Shown: piece by piece, positions 1 to 8,973 of the stretch
Layout: each line of letters starts with the position of its first letter
How positions within the stretch are numbered: the first letter of the stretch is position 1
Notes under the pieces: model-generated
Told to the model about the DNA's origin: nothing
The model's database searches: none
The model's input: the letters and a program-made list of their open reading frames with translations, nothing else
NCBI GenBank assembly: GCA_964644845.1
Contig: CAZXXS010000077.1
Coordinates: forward strand, 1-64,000
DNA length: 64,000 nucleotides
Direction: 5' to 3'
DNA from: Geothermovivens sp964644845
Lineage (GTDB): Bacteria > Zhuqueibacterota > Zhuqueibacteria > Oleimicrobiales > Geothermoviventaceae
Position numbers and translations under genes: made by a program

Positions 1-161
1 AGGTCCGTGCCGGAGTTGTTACGTCCGCACACCCGATTGAGGTCCGGCAGCAGGCCTTTTGCTTGACTGTTTGCGGATGTGCGTCCTGTTCGGATCGCGA
101 CACAAAGAAAGGGCTGGCGCTCAGAGCCAGCCCTTCCGAGGTTTCGTGGGAAGAAACGGAA
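1..161. other. Window edge without a gene, downstream of the first gene
   Basis: I see no coding sequence here. The only clear element is the terminator at 101-133. A weaker hairpin (about 40-57, AGGTC/GGCCT with an 8-base loop) is followed by four T on the plus strand and could end a gene lying left of the window, but it is short. Confidence 0.4.
101..133 (-). terminator. Intrinsic terminator of the acidic-tail membrane protein gene
   Basis: A perfect 8-bp stem (GGGCTGGC at 111-118 and GCCAGCCC at 126-133, 7-base loop) is followed on the minus strand by TTTCTTTG. It lies about 30 bases after the stop codon of the gene at 162-1451. Confidence 0.8.
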
Positions 162-1451
162 TTACTTGTTTTCGCCTTCAGTCTTGGTTTCGTCGCCGGA
201 AGAACCCTTGTCGTCCGACTTGGACTCGTCTTTGGATTCTTCGCCGGTCTGCTTGGATTCGGACGTTTCGCCTTCTTCCTTCTTCTCCTCTTCCTTCTCC
301 GTTGAAGTGGTCTCGGTCTTGGTCAGGTCCTCGGTCTTCTTCTCTTCCTCTTCAGCTTCCTCCTCGCGATCTTTGCGCTCGAGCAAATTCTCGTCGTCCT
401 TTTTCTTCCGGATGATCACGTAGATGAGCGTGTTGCCAACGTTGAAGGTCGCGAGCCCGTAAGACACAACCCAGGCACCAGCGATGACGAGCGAAATGGC
501 GAAGATGTAAGCTGCGATCAGCAGTACCGTCGGGAGCTCGAGCGCGTAAAACTCGTGCGAGAAGAAGATGTGCGAGGAAACGGAACCGTAGACGGCCTGG
601 ATCCAATCCTGGGCAAGAAAGACCCATTTTTGCACGAGGTACTGTCCGTGGGAGGCCAGGTTGATGTACTTCTCGCCCATCGAAAAGCCGAACAGGCCGT
701 TCATGAGAATGAAAGCCTGTTTGACAAACCAGGCGAGAACGCCGAAAGCCGCAACAGTGAGCAGGCCCGACAGGCCCTGGTAAACGACAAAACGCCAGGG
801 TTGGCTCCAGGTGACTGAAAAGGATTGAAAAATGGTTTCGAACGCGTCTTCGTCCGTCGTGGCCAGAACGGCAGGGGCAATGACAAAAGCAACTCCTGTA
901 ACGATCAGGAGAAAGAACAGAAAAAGAGCGGCGGCGAGCCAAACGAACGTGAAGAGGCTGAGGCCCAACTCACCCACGTAGGGAATGCGACCCAGTAAAC
1001 CAACCACCCAGGCTCCGATCACGAACGAAAGAGCAATCAGGGCGATCCCAACGGGAGCCATGATGACTGACGGGGCCTTCTTGAAAGCGAAGCTGTAAGC
1101 TTCACGCCAGGTGTAAAAGTTGTCGCCCTTGAGCAACTTGTAGCTGGCCCTGGAGACCGCTGTGCTGGCAATCAACCAGGCAACGACGAGGATGACGAGG
1201 CCCAGGGCGTAAATGATCCACGAGTACCACGGGACTGCACCGGTAGAGGCCCAAAGACAGGGCAACAGGCCCCACTGTTCCCACATGTCCGCTAAACCTT
1301 TGCCGGCGCTAAGAAACGCCAGGTAGGTGAAGATCAAGTAACCCACGTAGCCGACGGCAAGGCCAACGAACTGGATCCAAATGCGCTGAATGCTGAGCGC
1401 AATCCGCGGAGAGCGGAAAACATCGCGAAAATCGAAGTAGAGTTTGATCAT
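162..1451 (-). CDS. Polytopic membrane protein with long acidic C-terminal tail, function unknown
   Basis: I do not recognise the family. The 429-residue protein has about six to seven hydrophobic segments spread over residues 25-335. An abrupt, highly charged tail follows from about 345 to the end, rich in Glu, Lys, Ser, Asp and Thr and with almost no hydrophobic residues. The tail looks disordered and probably faces one side of the inner membrane. The ATG start is supported by a GGAGG box seven bases upstream. The gene stands alone: it has its own terminator (101-133) and possibly a very distant promoter (1999-2027), which would give a leader of about 540 nt. The N-terminal half resembles uncharacterised multi-pass proteins of the DUF4013 type in general layout only, so no function is assigned. 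Confidence 0.75.
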   Translation of the reverse strand: MIKLYFDFRDVFRSPRIALSIQRIWIQFVGLAVGYVGYLIFTYLAFLSAGKGLADMWEQWGLLPCLWASTGAVPWYSWIIYALGLVILVVAWLIASTAVSRASYKLLKGDNFYTWREAYSFAFKKAPSVIMAPVGIALIALSFVIGAWVVGLLGRIPYVGELGLSLFTFVWLAAALFLFFLLIVTGVAFVIAPAVLATTDEDAFETIFQSFSVTWSQPWRFVVYQGLSGLLTVAAFGVLAWFVKQAFILMNGLFGFSMGEKYINLASHGQYLVQKWVFLAQDWIQAVYGSVSSHIFFSHEFYALELPTVLLIAAYIFAISLVIAGAWVVSYGLATFNVGNTLIYVIIRKKKDDENLLERKDREEEAEEEEKKTEDLTKTETTSTEKEEEKKEEGETSESKQTGEESKDESKSDDKGSSGDETKTEGENK

Positions 1452-2621
1452 CGGTGTCCTCCTTTCCCTTGCTTCCAGCCACTCCCGTCACCGTCTGAAG
1501 ATGCTGTCCAAACAACCTGCAGGAACTGTGAACAGGCGTAGCGAGTCAGCCACCACGTGAGCCCCCGTCGTTGCCTGAGCCTGTTAGATTGCTGTTCTGC
1601 CCGATCGTCAGGGATCTCGAAGCCCGCAGCTAAGCCGCGGCCCTGAGGAGCCGAACTGCCTGACACGCGTACCGAATTTCCGCACCAGCCTAAAAGCCGG
1701 AGAGCTAGCCTTTGACCTTACTTGCGCGAGAAATTCACACACCGGGCACAACCGTGTTCGCACAGCCGGCGAGAAACCGTAGGCGAACTGCTTCTCCAAG
1801 CGCAACCAGTCGGAGCTGAACATCGCTTTGTCTGGAATGCGTTTCCCCACTGATGAACGTGACCGTGCGCGGGTCCCCGCCTTTCTGCTACCCCTGAGAA
1901 AATTAGCGGCAAAACGTCAGACCTGCGCAAAGGGCCACGGCCTTGGAACCCGTGCGTACAAAAAACGCGGAGAGTGAACACAATTCACCGCTCGTTTAAT
2001 TATACGCAATTTCCCCGCGCAAAGCAAGTACAAACTGTAACAGGAACTTAACGAGCAACGGACGAACGCACTCGCCTTTTTCCGTTGACTTGGAGCAGTG
2101 GAAGAGTACAGTTACACTTCCCCTGCGGTTGCTGCAGCTTCGAATCCCCGGTAGGCTCTCGATTCCTTGTCCCCGTCGCTTTCAAGTGGACACCGGGCAG
2201 GTTGCCCAAACGGAGGACTGAACGTGGTCGAAGGCACGAGATCGTTTTTTGCTGCGTTTCCGCTTGAGTTTCCGGTTTGATCGGCAGAGCAAGTCAGGCT
2301 CAGACAGGTTCTGTGGGAGATGGTTGTTCTGTTTCTGCTTGTGTTGCGTGTGGGTTTCCACGCTGCGTGCGAAGGAACGGTTTGCGGGAAGTGTTTTAGC
2401 CTTGATCGGGTTGGGAGGGTTCTCACGCACTCCTCCGCTTGGGTGGGGTAACGTCCGTGGCCCACACCGGGGATCCGCTACTTGGACTCTTGCGTCTCCA
2501 GGAGGCCCGCGGAACCGCAAAACGCCACCCACAGCGCCACTCCTCCCCGCCCGGAGCAGGGGAGAGGGGATTGTTCCCCCACGGTTTTCCCGCCAAGTGC
2601 TTTTGGGAACGGCTCAAGTGA
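1452..2621. other. 1.17-kb intergenic region without a recognisable gene
   Basis: Frames in this stretch are short, of odd composition and lack ribosome binding sites. It contains a good minus-strand promoter (1999-2027) reading toward the membrane protein gene. The segment 1452-1991 may therefore be a long leader or a small RNA. The half nearer corC (about 2040-2621) is G- and C-rich with an imperfect hairpin near 2540-2575 (TCCCC/GGGGA) but no U-tract. No known RNA family was recognised. Confidence 0.4.
1999..2027 (-). promoter_or_regulatory. Sigma70-type promoter, TTGCTT-N17-TATAAT
   Basis: On the minus strand the -35 box TTGCTT (2027-2022) is 17 bases from a perfect -10 box TATAAT (2004-1999). 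Transcription would start near 1992, about 540 bases before the start codon of the membrane protein gene. The target is either that gene with a long leader or an unannotated small RNA. Confidence 0.6.
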
Positions 2622-3920
2622 TCATTTGCTCTTCTCGGTTCGAGCCGCGGTCTGCTGTTTGCGCTGAACCCGGACACGCAAGATGCGGTTGCGCTGCACC
2701 TTTTCGACCACAAATTCGAAGTCGCCGTAGTGAATCCTCTCCCCCTCGCGGGGTACGTACCCGGTCAGGTGGAAGATGAATCCGCCGAGGCTCTCGAAGT
2801 CCTCGTCTGTGGGCAATTCGGCCCCGAGGATTTCGTTTACCTCGTCCAGATCGATTTTGGCATCCATCACGTAGGTGTTGTCGTCGATCTTCTGGTAGAG
2901 GGGAGCCTCGCGGTCGTACTCGTCCTGAATTTCGCCGACAATTTCCTCGATTACGTCTTCCAGGGTCACGAGGCCTGCGGTACCGCCGTACTCGTCGACA
3001 ACAATGGCCATGTGGGTCCGTTCACGTTGAAACTCGCGCAAGAGTTCGTCGATCAGTTTGCTTTCTGGAACGAACAAGGCTGGTCGGGCGAGCTTGGCCA
3101 AATCCACGTTGCTGTCTTCACGAGCGAGGTAAGGGAGCAGGTCTTTCGCGTGAATGACCCCAATGATGTTGTCGATGGTGCGCTCGTACACCGGGATTCG
3201 CGTGTGTCCCTTCTCTTTGATCAATTCGACCAGCTCGGCAAGGGATGCTGACCGTTCGATGCACACCATGTCGATCCGCGGTACCATGATTTCGCGCACG
3301 TGGGTACGACCGAACTCGAAAATTGAGTGGATCATTTCCCGCTCGTCCTGGAGCAAAGCTCCCTCTTCTTGGCCGACATCCACCAGCGCACGCAGTTCCT
3401 GCTCGGTGAGGGGCTCCGCCCCTTCGGGTACCCCAAGCGCTTGTTCTACCCATTTCGAAAAAATGCGCAGAGGTTCCACAATCGGGTAGAGCACGTAGTA
3501 GAGCGCTTCGATGAACAAGCTGGCTCTGAGCGAGAACTTTTCGGCATGCTGCACCGCAACGACCTTGGGGGTTACTTCGGCGAACAGGAGAATGACCAGC
3601 GTGACGATTACGACTTCCGCAAACATCGTCCAGAAATGGCTGAGGTGGTGAGCTTGCGCAAGCTGCGCCGTGAGCAAAGCCGCAACCGTGGCTGCGGAGA
3701 CATTGACGAGCGTGTTGCCGAGGAGAATGGTAGTCAGGAGGGCTCGTGGTTTCGAAAGTAGTCGCAGAACACGGCGTGCCGCTGCGGAATCGTTCTCCTT
3801 CAGTTTCCGCCGCTGCAGTTCGGAAAGCGAAAACAGCGCAGTCTCGCTTCCAGAGAAGAAGGCCGAAAGACTGAGCAGCACCACGAAAAGCAGGCCCTGA
3901 CTCCAGTAGTCACTTTCCAA
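2622..3920 (-). CDS. HlyC/CorC (CNNM-type) transporter-associated protein
   Basis: Inner-membrane protein of the CorC/CNNM family, linked to divalent-cation (Mg/Co) efflux or homeostasis. Domain order fits the family: an N-terminal DUF21 membrane domain (about 1-180, hydrophobic helices beginning with the GSETA motif near residue 24), a CBS pair (about 195-325, with the hinge sequence containing MVPR and DEYGG), and a C-terminal CorC_HlyC domain (about 335-420). The length of 432 is normal. The start is a TTG with a GGAGG box 11 bases upstream. It is the last gene of the phoH - 7TM-HD - ybeY - corC operon, a gene order seen in many bacteria, 49 bases after ybeY. No U-rich terminator follows it. 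Confidence 0.9.
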   Translation of the reverse strand: MESDYWSQGLLFVVLLSLSAFFSGSETALFSLSELQRRKLKENDSAAARRVLRLLSKPRALLTTILLGNTLVNVSAATVAALLTAQLAQAHHLSHFWTMFAEVVIVTLVILLFAEVTPKVVAVQHAEKFSLRASLFIEALYYVLYPIVEPLRIFSKWVEQALGVPEGAEPLTEQELRALVDVGQEEGALLQDEREMIHSIFEFGRTHVREIMVPRIDMVCIERSASLAELVELIKEKGHTRIPVYERTIDNIIGVIHAKDLLPYLAREDSNVDLAKLARPALFVPESKLIDELLREFQRERTHMAIVVDEYGGTAGLVTLEDVIEEIVGEIQDEYDREAPLYQKIDDNTYVMDAKIDLDEVNEILGAELPTDEDFESLGGFIFHLTGYVPREGERIHYGDFEFVVEKVQRNRILRVRVQRKQQTAARTEKSK

Positions 3921-3969
3921 CGATTACCTTGCCTCCTTTCTTTTCGTTGGCTTACCGTTTGATCAGTTT

Positions 3970-4413
3970 TTACCCCCGGTCCTTGCGACTTAGAATGGCC
4001 AGGACCCGGTCCTCTTCTCTGCTCATGCGCTCCTTCTGGGTACCGGTGGCGTCGTCGAAGCCGAGCAGGTGCAAAGCACCGTGCACAGCGAGCCTGCAAA
4101 GCTCATTCCAGAAAGTGACCCTGTACTCGTGCGCTTGCCGTTGCGCCGTGTCAACGCTGACGTAAATTTCGCCTTCGAGATGTTGGGATGAATCGCTGAG
4201 GTTGAAAGCGATGACGTCCGTAGGGCGGTCCCGGTTGAGGAACTGCTTGTTCAGACGGCGGATTTCCGCGTCATCCACGAAGATCACGTTGACATCAGCA
4301 GAAAGTTCCGGTCCGCCGTGCAACCGAAACGCTTCAAGAATCAGGCTTTTGACCGCTTTCCTTGGAACGTGGCGCTTCGTCGTGTTGTGGATTTTTACCG
4401 TTCGCTGGGCCAT
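3970..4413 (-). CDS. ybeY: Endoribonuclease YbeY (rRNA maturation factor)
   Basis: Single-strand endoribonuclease for 16S rRNA 3'-end maturation and ribosome quality control. The 147-residue form starts at the ATG at 4413, which has an AAGG box; a longer frame exists upstream but would run deep into the preceding gene. The zinc motif reads H111-G-A-L-H115 followed by G-F-D-D121: the third ligand, usually His, is Asp. Similar replacements are known in Bacteroidota-type YbeY, so the enzyme is probably active. It overlaps the C-terminal coding end of the 7TM-HD gene by 80 bases in another frame, which indicates tight coupling. Confidence 0.9.
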   Translation of the reverse strand: MAQRTVKIHNTTKRHVPRKAVKSLILEAFRLHGGPELSADVNVIFVDDAEIRRLNKQFLNRDRPTDVIAFNLSDSSQHLEGEIYVSVDTAQRQAHEYRVTFWNELCRLAVHGALHLLGFDDATGTQKERMSREEDRVLAILSRKDRG

Positions 4414-6715
4414 TTTTGCCTTCCGCCGGCGCGAGCTGCTTAGCTGCGGGTTCTTTGGCCTCGTTCTCACTCTGAGGTTGCGTTTCCTTCTCCTCGGGGT
4501 ATTCAATTCTGGAGTGGTAAACGCCCATCAGGACCTGGACGAACGCGTCTTCAATGCGGCTCAGGTCACGAAGTGTCAACGGACTTTGGTTCAGTTCGCC
4601 TTCGTTGAAGCGCTGCTGGATGATCGAATGCACGGTTTGCCGAATCCGGGTGGCGCTGGGTTGTTTGAGGCTGCGCACCGCTGCCTCCACCGCGTCGGCG
4701 AGCATCACGATGGCGGTTTCCCTGCTTTGGGGCTTGGGACCAGGGTAGCGGAACTTCTGTTCATCGATCTCACCCTGGTTTGCCTCTTTGGCGCGCTCGT
4801 AGAAGTAGCGCATGAGCTGGGTGCCCTGGTGCTCCCGGATGAAGGCCACGATTTCGTCCGGCAGCCCGGCTTCTTTGGCAATTTCGATGCCCCGGCGGAT
4901 GTGGTTTGCCAGGATCAGGGCACTCATGCTGGGTGTAAGCTTGTCGTGGGGGTTGCGACCATCCGCCTGGTTCTCGATGAAGTACTCGGGTTTCTCGATC
5001 TTGCCGATGTCGTGGTAGTAGGCGCCTACCCGGGCAAGAAGAGAGTTGGCTCCGATGGCTTCGGCTGCCGCTTCGGCGAGATTACCGACCATGAGACTGT
5101 GGTGGTAGGTGCCTGGTGCACGCACGGCCAATTCACGTAGGAGGGGTTGATTCAGGTCCGAAAGTTCCAGGAGCGTCATGTCCGTGGTGACGTCGAAGGC
5201 GAACTCCAGAACCACGGCCAACCCGTAGGTGAAAATGGGGGAGAGAAAGCCGTTCACAGCCCCGTACGCTACGTTTACAGCAAGTTTCGAGAACGGTGTG
5301 TAGCGCAGCAACTCGAAGATCGTCACCGTGAGTACGTAGGCGGCGACAAGTTTCAGGATCGTTTTGAGAACCCAGCTTCTGGATCGAACGCGGTAGACAG
5401 ACGAAACGGCCACAACGCCCGCGATGATCGTGATCGCTGCGATGGCAAACTCGTTTCCCCGCATGGCGCCAACGATGAGTGCGGTGACAACTGTACCGAC
5501 GAAACCAAGTCTGGAATTGAAAAAAATCGTCAACAGCATGGACGTCACAGTGACCGGGATAAGCAGTCCGGAGACATTGGACCGGTTGACCAGGAAGGTC
5601 ATCAAGATTGTGAAGAAAAGAGCGATCACGATCAACAACGTCTTCTGCCACGAGGCGAAAACCCTTGCTTCCTGCCAGTACAGGTAGAAAACCAGAACAC
5701 CAAGAATGACGCACAGGAAGAGGAAACGGGAAATGTACGGCAAAGCCGAGGCGAGTCCGCCTTCTTGAGCCCGTCGTTCGGCGAGCGCTTCGGCGAGGCT
5801 GCGCAGCTTTTCCAGATGTTCCGGCGTCACGCGCTCGTGACTGTCGATGATCCGCTCGCGCTCCAGAACCATGCCCTTGGCTCGTGGGACGTTGCGAACG
5901 GCTTCATCGATCCGGCGTTGGGTCTCAGCCTCGTTGTAGTGCAGGTTTGGCTTCAGAAAGGGAAGGGTGAGCAAGTAAGCGGTCTTCACCAGATCTTCAT
6001 CCCCAAGTGCCTCCCGAAGATGCTGCAGCAGGGCATCCTGGGCTTGCGCTTTGTCGTAGTAGAAGCGCAACTCATCCATGATCTCGGAGCCGTTCGAAAC
6101 AACCGAGATTCGTTTGCTGGCGGTAGGTAAGTGCTGTTTGTCGAGATCCAGAAGACCGGAGGAGTAGATTCGACGCAGTGCACCGGTGAGTTTGTCGACC
6201 ACACTGGGTGTTTTGAGCAGGCGCGGGAGAGTGCGTAGAGCATCTTCGGAGAGCGAAATGCCGTAGCGCCCAAGGGTTTGTGTCACCGTAGAGATTTGGG
6301 AGGAGTCGTGTTTGCCGGAAAGCTCCTCGCGCTTGAGGGTTTGCAGCAGACCTGTCAAAAGGCGGATCTGCTCTTCGGCAATGGAATCGTTCCGGACGAA
6401 TACGGCCGGTACGCTGTTTTTGGCTCTTTCAACGTCGCGTTCGTATTCGTCCGGGCTCTTGTTGATCGGGAAGGTAAACGGCGCGATGATTTCCTCGCCA
6501 ATGTAGACATCACCCACCTTCAGATCAGTAAACTGGTAGGTTTTGCTCTTGGGAAACATGAACGTGGTGACAAGAGCAAGCACAAGGAAGAATGCCGCTT
6601 GGGGAACGTAATCCGTGTGTGACGGAGCGGCCGCTTGTTTGCTGCCTGGAACAGCGTCGGTGTGCTTGCGCTGTCGCCTGAAACGGCGACGAAGTTCCTG
6701 AATGATGGCGGGCAC
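4334..6715 (-). CDS. 7TM-HD family cyclic-di-AMP phosphodiesterase (PgpH/YqfF-like)
   Basis: Membrane HD-domain phosphohydrolase of the PgpH type, which degrades c-di-AMP in the organisms studied. The layout matches: a first membrane helix at about 40-55, a large extracytoplasmic region (to about 315), a run of seven hydrophobic segments (about 325-525), and then a cytosolic HD domain (about 535-700). The HD domain carries the HH pair of T-Y-H-H-S, the H-D of Y-Y-H-D-I-G-K and a later E-H-Q. The last 60 residues are charged and low in complexity. The start is GTG at 6715, three bases after the phoH stop, with its AGG box inside the end of phoH. The substrate is inferred from the family; no c-di-AMP cyclase gene is in this window. 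Confidence 0.88.
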   Translation of the reverse strand: MPAIIQELRRRFRRQRKHTDAVPGSKQAAAPSHTDYVPQAAFFLVLALVTTFMFPKSKTYQFTDLKVGDVYIGEEIIAPFTFPINKSPDEYERDVERAKNSVPAVFVRNDSIAEEQIRLLTGLLQTLKREELSGKHDSSQISTVTQTLGRYGISLSEDALRTLPRLLKTPSVVDKLTGALRRIYSSGLLDLDKQHLPTASKRISVVSNGSEIMDELRFYYDKAQAQDALLQHLREALGDEDLVKTAYLLTLPFLKPNLHYNEAETQRRIDEAVRNVPRAKGMVLERERIIDSHERVTPEHLEKLRSLAEALAERRAQEGGLASALPYISRFLFLCVILGVLVFYLYWQEARVFASWQKTLLIVIALFFTILMTFLVNRSNVSGLLIPVTVTSMLLTIFFNSRLGFVGTVVTALIVGAMRGNEFAIAAITIIAGVVAVSSVYRVRSRSWVLKTILKLVAAYVLTVTIFELLRYTPFSKLAVNVAYGAVNGFLSPIFTYGLAVVLEFAFDVTTDMTLLELSDLNQPLLRELAVRAPGTYHHSLMVGNLAEAAAEAIGANSLLARVGAYYHDIGKIEKPEYFIENQADGRNPHDKLTPSMSALILANHIRRGIEIAKEAGLPDEIVAFIREHQGTQLMRYFYERAKEANQGEIDEQKFRYPGPKPQSRETAIVMLADAVEAAVRSLKQPSATRIRQTVHSIIQQRFNEGELNQSPLTLRDLSRIEDAFVQVLMGVYHSRIEYPEEKETQPQSENEAKEPAAKQLAPAEGKNGPANGKNPQHDEAPRSKESGQKPDS

Positions 6716-6718
6716 CGG

Positions 6719-7786
6719 TTACCTCGTGCTTTCCACAGTTTGCTCAGAGACGTGGGCCTTTTCGTCCGGGGGCTCCGCTTCCTGTGGGCGTGCCTTTGTG
6801 GGCTCCAACCGGGCCGCGTCGTAGGCGTCGTACGCCAGGATGATGTCGCGGACGAGCCGGTGGCGCACCACGTCCCTCTCGGTCAGGTACACGAACTCAA
6901 TGCCCTCAATGCCTTTCAGCACATCGCGAATCTGGATGAGGCCGGATTGCGCCTGGCTGGGCAAGTCGACCTGCGTGATGTCACCGGTGATGATGGCTTT
7001 GCTGTTGATGCCGAGCCGGGTCAAAAACATTTTCATTTGCAGGGCGGTTGTGTTTTGGGCCTCGTCCAGAATCACGTAAGCGTTGTTCAGCGTGCGGCCT
7101 CGCATGTACGCGAGCGGCACAATCTCGATCACGTTCGTTTCTGTAAACTTACGCAGCTTGTCCGCTGGCAACATGTCCTGGAGAGCATCGTACAGCGGCC
7201 GCAAGTACGGGTCGATTTTCTCGCGCAAATCTCCGGGGAGAAAACCCAGGCTTTCACCTGCTTCCACCGCAGGGCGTGTCAGAACAATCCGGTCCACCAG
7301 ACGCTCACGCAGAGCTGCAACAGCAATGGCCACGGCCAGGTAAGTCTTTCCAGTCCCTGCTGGTCCGATGGCGAAAACGATGTCGTTCTCGAGCGTAGCC
7401 TTGTAGTAGCGCTCCTGCCCCGCGGATTTCGGCCGGATGATTCCGCTCTTCGTGTAGAGAATGACAGAGCGTGTGGGTTCCTGACCAGGTTTGGTTTTCG
7501 GTTCGATCCTCGCAGGTTTTGCTTTCGCTTCTGCCAGAACCACCTGGGTCACGGTCTGAACATCGGCTGGCGTCACACGTTCGCTTCGGTTCAGGATGAA
7601 AATCAACTCGCTGAAAATCCGCTCGAGGGCGTCGAGTTCCTCCTCGGATCCCTTCAGGATGATTTCACCGCCCCGAACGACAATAGTGGCATCAAAGGTT
7701 TCCTGCAGGTGACGAAGGTTGACATCCTGCAGTCCCAGAAGCCCCATGTGGTCGATGCCGCGAATTGAAATACGCCGTTCACTCAC
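6719..7786 (-). CDS. phoH: PhoH-like ATPase
   Basis: Cytosolic P-loop ATPase of the PhoH/YbeZ family, functionally tied to YbeY and RNA metabolism. An N-terminal region of about 120 residues (KH-like fold expected) precedes the ATPase core. Walker A is GPAGTGKT at 141-148 and Walker B is VILDEAQN at about 238-245. The final 30 residues are charged and variable. The start is GTG; the AGGAGGT box is 13 bases upstream, which is rather long, but no better in-frame start exists. It is the first gene of the phoH - 7TM-HD - ybeY - corC operon, behind the promoter at 7855-7883. Confidence 0.93.
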   Translation of the reverse strand: MSERRISIRGIDHMGLLGLQDVNLRHLQETFDATIVVRGGEIILKGSEEELDALERIFSELIFILNRSERVTPADVQTVTQVVLAEAKAKPARIEPKTKPGQEPTRSVILYTKSGIIRPKSAGQERYYKATLENDIVFAIGPAGTGKTYLAVAIAVAALRERLVDRIVLTRPAVEAGESLGFLPGDLREKIDPYLRPLYDALQDMLPADKLRKFTETNVIEIVPLAYMRGRTLNNAYVILDEAQNTTALQMKMFLTRLGINSKAIITGDITQVDLPSQAQSGLIQIRDVLKGIEGIEFVYLTERDVVRHRLVRDIILAYDAYDAARLEPTKARPQEAEPPDEKAHVSEQTVESTR

Positions 7787-7854
7787 TTCGTGAAAATTGA
7801 CCTCCTGCCAGATGGTTCACCGGTTTTCAATATCCAGCCTACGGTAACGTCGTA

Positions 7855-7883
7855 AATCTACAAATGTTCCTGGTGTGAAGCAA
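7855..7883 (-). promoter_or_regulatory. Promoter of the phoH operon, TTGCTT-N17-TAGATT
   Basis: Minus strand: -35 TTGCTT (7883-7878), spacer 17, -10 TAGATT (7860-7855). Expected start near 7848 gives a leader of about 60 bases before the phoH GTG. Confidence 0.7.
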
Positions 7884-7904
7884 CTCACATCTTGGTCTAA
7901 AAAC

Positions 7905-7950
7905 AAAAAGCTCTTGGCTTGCCCACTGTCCGAGAAGCCAAGAGCTTTTT
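7905..7950 (-). terminator. Very strong bidirectional terminator after the LysM gene
   Basis: A 16-bp perfect stem pairs AAAAAGCTCTTGGCTT (7905-7920) with its complement (7935-7950) around a 14-base loop. The stem ends in A/T tracts on both sides, so it can work in either direction. It separates the lipoprotein-LysM operon from the phoH promoter, which begins only 22 bases further on. Confidence 0.93.
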
Positions 7951-8071
7951 CTTCGACGGATGAGGCAAACCCGCTCGCGACTGCCCTACGAACGCCGTCG
8001 CGCTCAAGCCGGTGTTTGCCCTTCTATTTCTGAATACTACCCCGAAACGAAAGCTTAGCGATCAAATCCTG

Positions 8072-8926
8072 CTATTCCTTTGGAATGATCAGCACACTGT
8101 ACGGGAAGACCAGGTTTGGATCGTCACCGATGACGTCCTTGTTGGCCTCGTAAATCTTGGTCCATTTCGTCGGGTCGTTGTAGACCTCGGGGTTGGCCGC
8201 GATTTTGTACAGAAAATCACCCTTTGCGACCAGGTATTCGCCAGGTCCAACCTCGCGCTGGATCTTCAAAATCTGGTCCGGGTAGATCAGGTCCGGGTCT
8301 TTGATTTGGTCGCGATTGTAAGTGTAGATTCTCATCCACTGGTAGGGATCTCCGTAGATGTCCGGCTTGCCGGAGATCTTCCAGAGATAATCGCCGCGAA
8401 CCACAGTGTACTCATCGTAAACGGCCTTCGGCATCTTGGCGCGCAGCTGCGCAATCTTGCCTTCGATGCGGGCAATCCGATCCTGCATCTCAGAAAGGAG
8501 GGCGATTTTGCTGCTCTTCAGCTGGTTGAGTTCTTCTTCGGCAGCGTCCACTTCTTTGCGCTGCTTGAAAAGCTCCTCGGGCGAAAGAGCCGCAAGTCCA
8601 TCAACCTTGCGCTCCAGTGCGTTCAGCTTCTCGCGAAACGCGTTCACGTCGGCCTCGGTGACACCGAGCATTGAGTAAATTTCGTTCCAGGTGGTCTTGA
8701 TTTCTTCCTCGGTGGAAGCAATCTGAGATTTGATTTGCTCAATGTCAGCCTGGCACTTTTCGAGGTCCGCTTTAGCCTTGGCCTCTCTTTGTTGCCACTG
8801 TGTCAGCTGGGCCTGGTACTCTTCCATGCTCATCTTTTCCTGCGCGTACGAGAAATTGGCGCCGAGAAGCATGGAAAAGGCGATGCCCAGCACAACGAGA
8901 ACTGTCAGCTTCTTACCTATTTTCAT
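8072..8926 (-). CDS. Secreted coiled-coil protein with two C-terminal LysM domains
   Basis: Exported protein predicted to bind peptidoglycan. A signal peptide covers residues 1-28 (Lys-rich start, hydrophobic core, cleavage after A-Y-A or close by). Residues about 32-170 form a long heptad-rich coiled coil with high Glu, Lys, Gln and Ala. Two LysM-like domains follow (about 173-222 and 228-284); each has the Y-x-V-x-x-G-D-x-L-x-K/W-I opening and a P-N-x-I/V type end. The ATG is preceded by AGGA. It is transcribed with the small lipoprotein gene 47 bases upstream and ended by the 16-bp terminator. The pair may link envelope layers; this is inference. Confidence 0.85.
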   Translation of the reverse strand: MKIGKKLTVLVVLGIAFSMLLGANFSYAQEKMSMEEYQAQLTQWQQREAKAKADLEKCQADIEQIKSQIASTEEEIKTTWNEIYSMLGVTEADVNAFREKLNALERKVDGLAALSPEELFKQRKEVDAAEEELNQLKSSKIALLSEMQDRIARIEGKIAQLRAKMPKAVYDEYTVVRGDYLWKISGKPDIYGDPYQWMRIYTYNRDQIKDPDLIYPDQILKIQREVGPGEYLVAKGDFLYKIAANPEVYNDPTKWTKIYEANKDVIGDDPNLVFPYSVLIIPKE

Positions 8927-8973
8927 CGGGCGTCCTCCCTTTTCGAATATCCCGCAGTGCTACCTGTCGGAAA

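Noticed and set aside
2101..2175. tRNA-like stretch with a T-loop-like TTCGAATCC
   Set aside because: The flanking bases do not form a T stem or acceptor stem and there is no matching 5' half.
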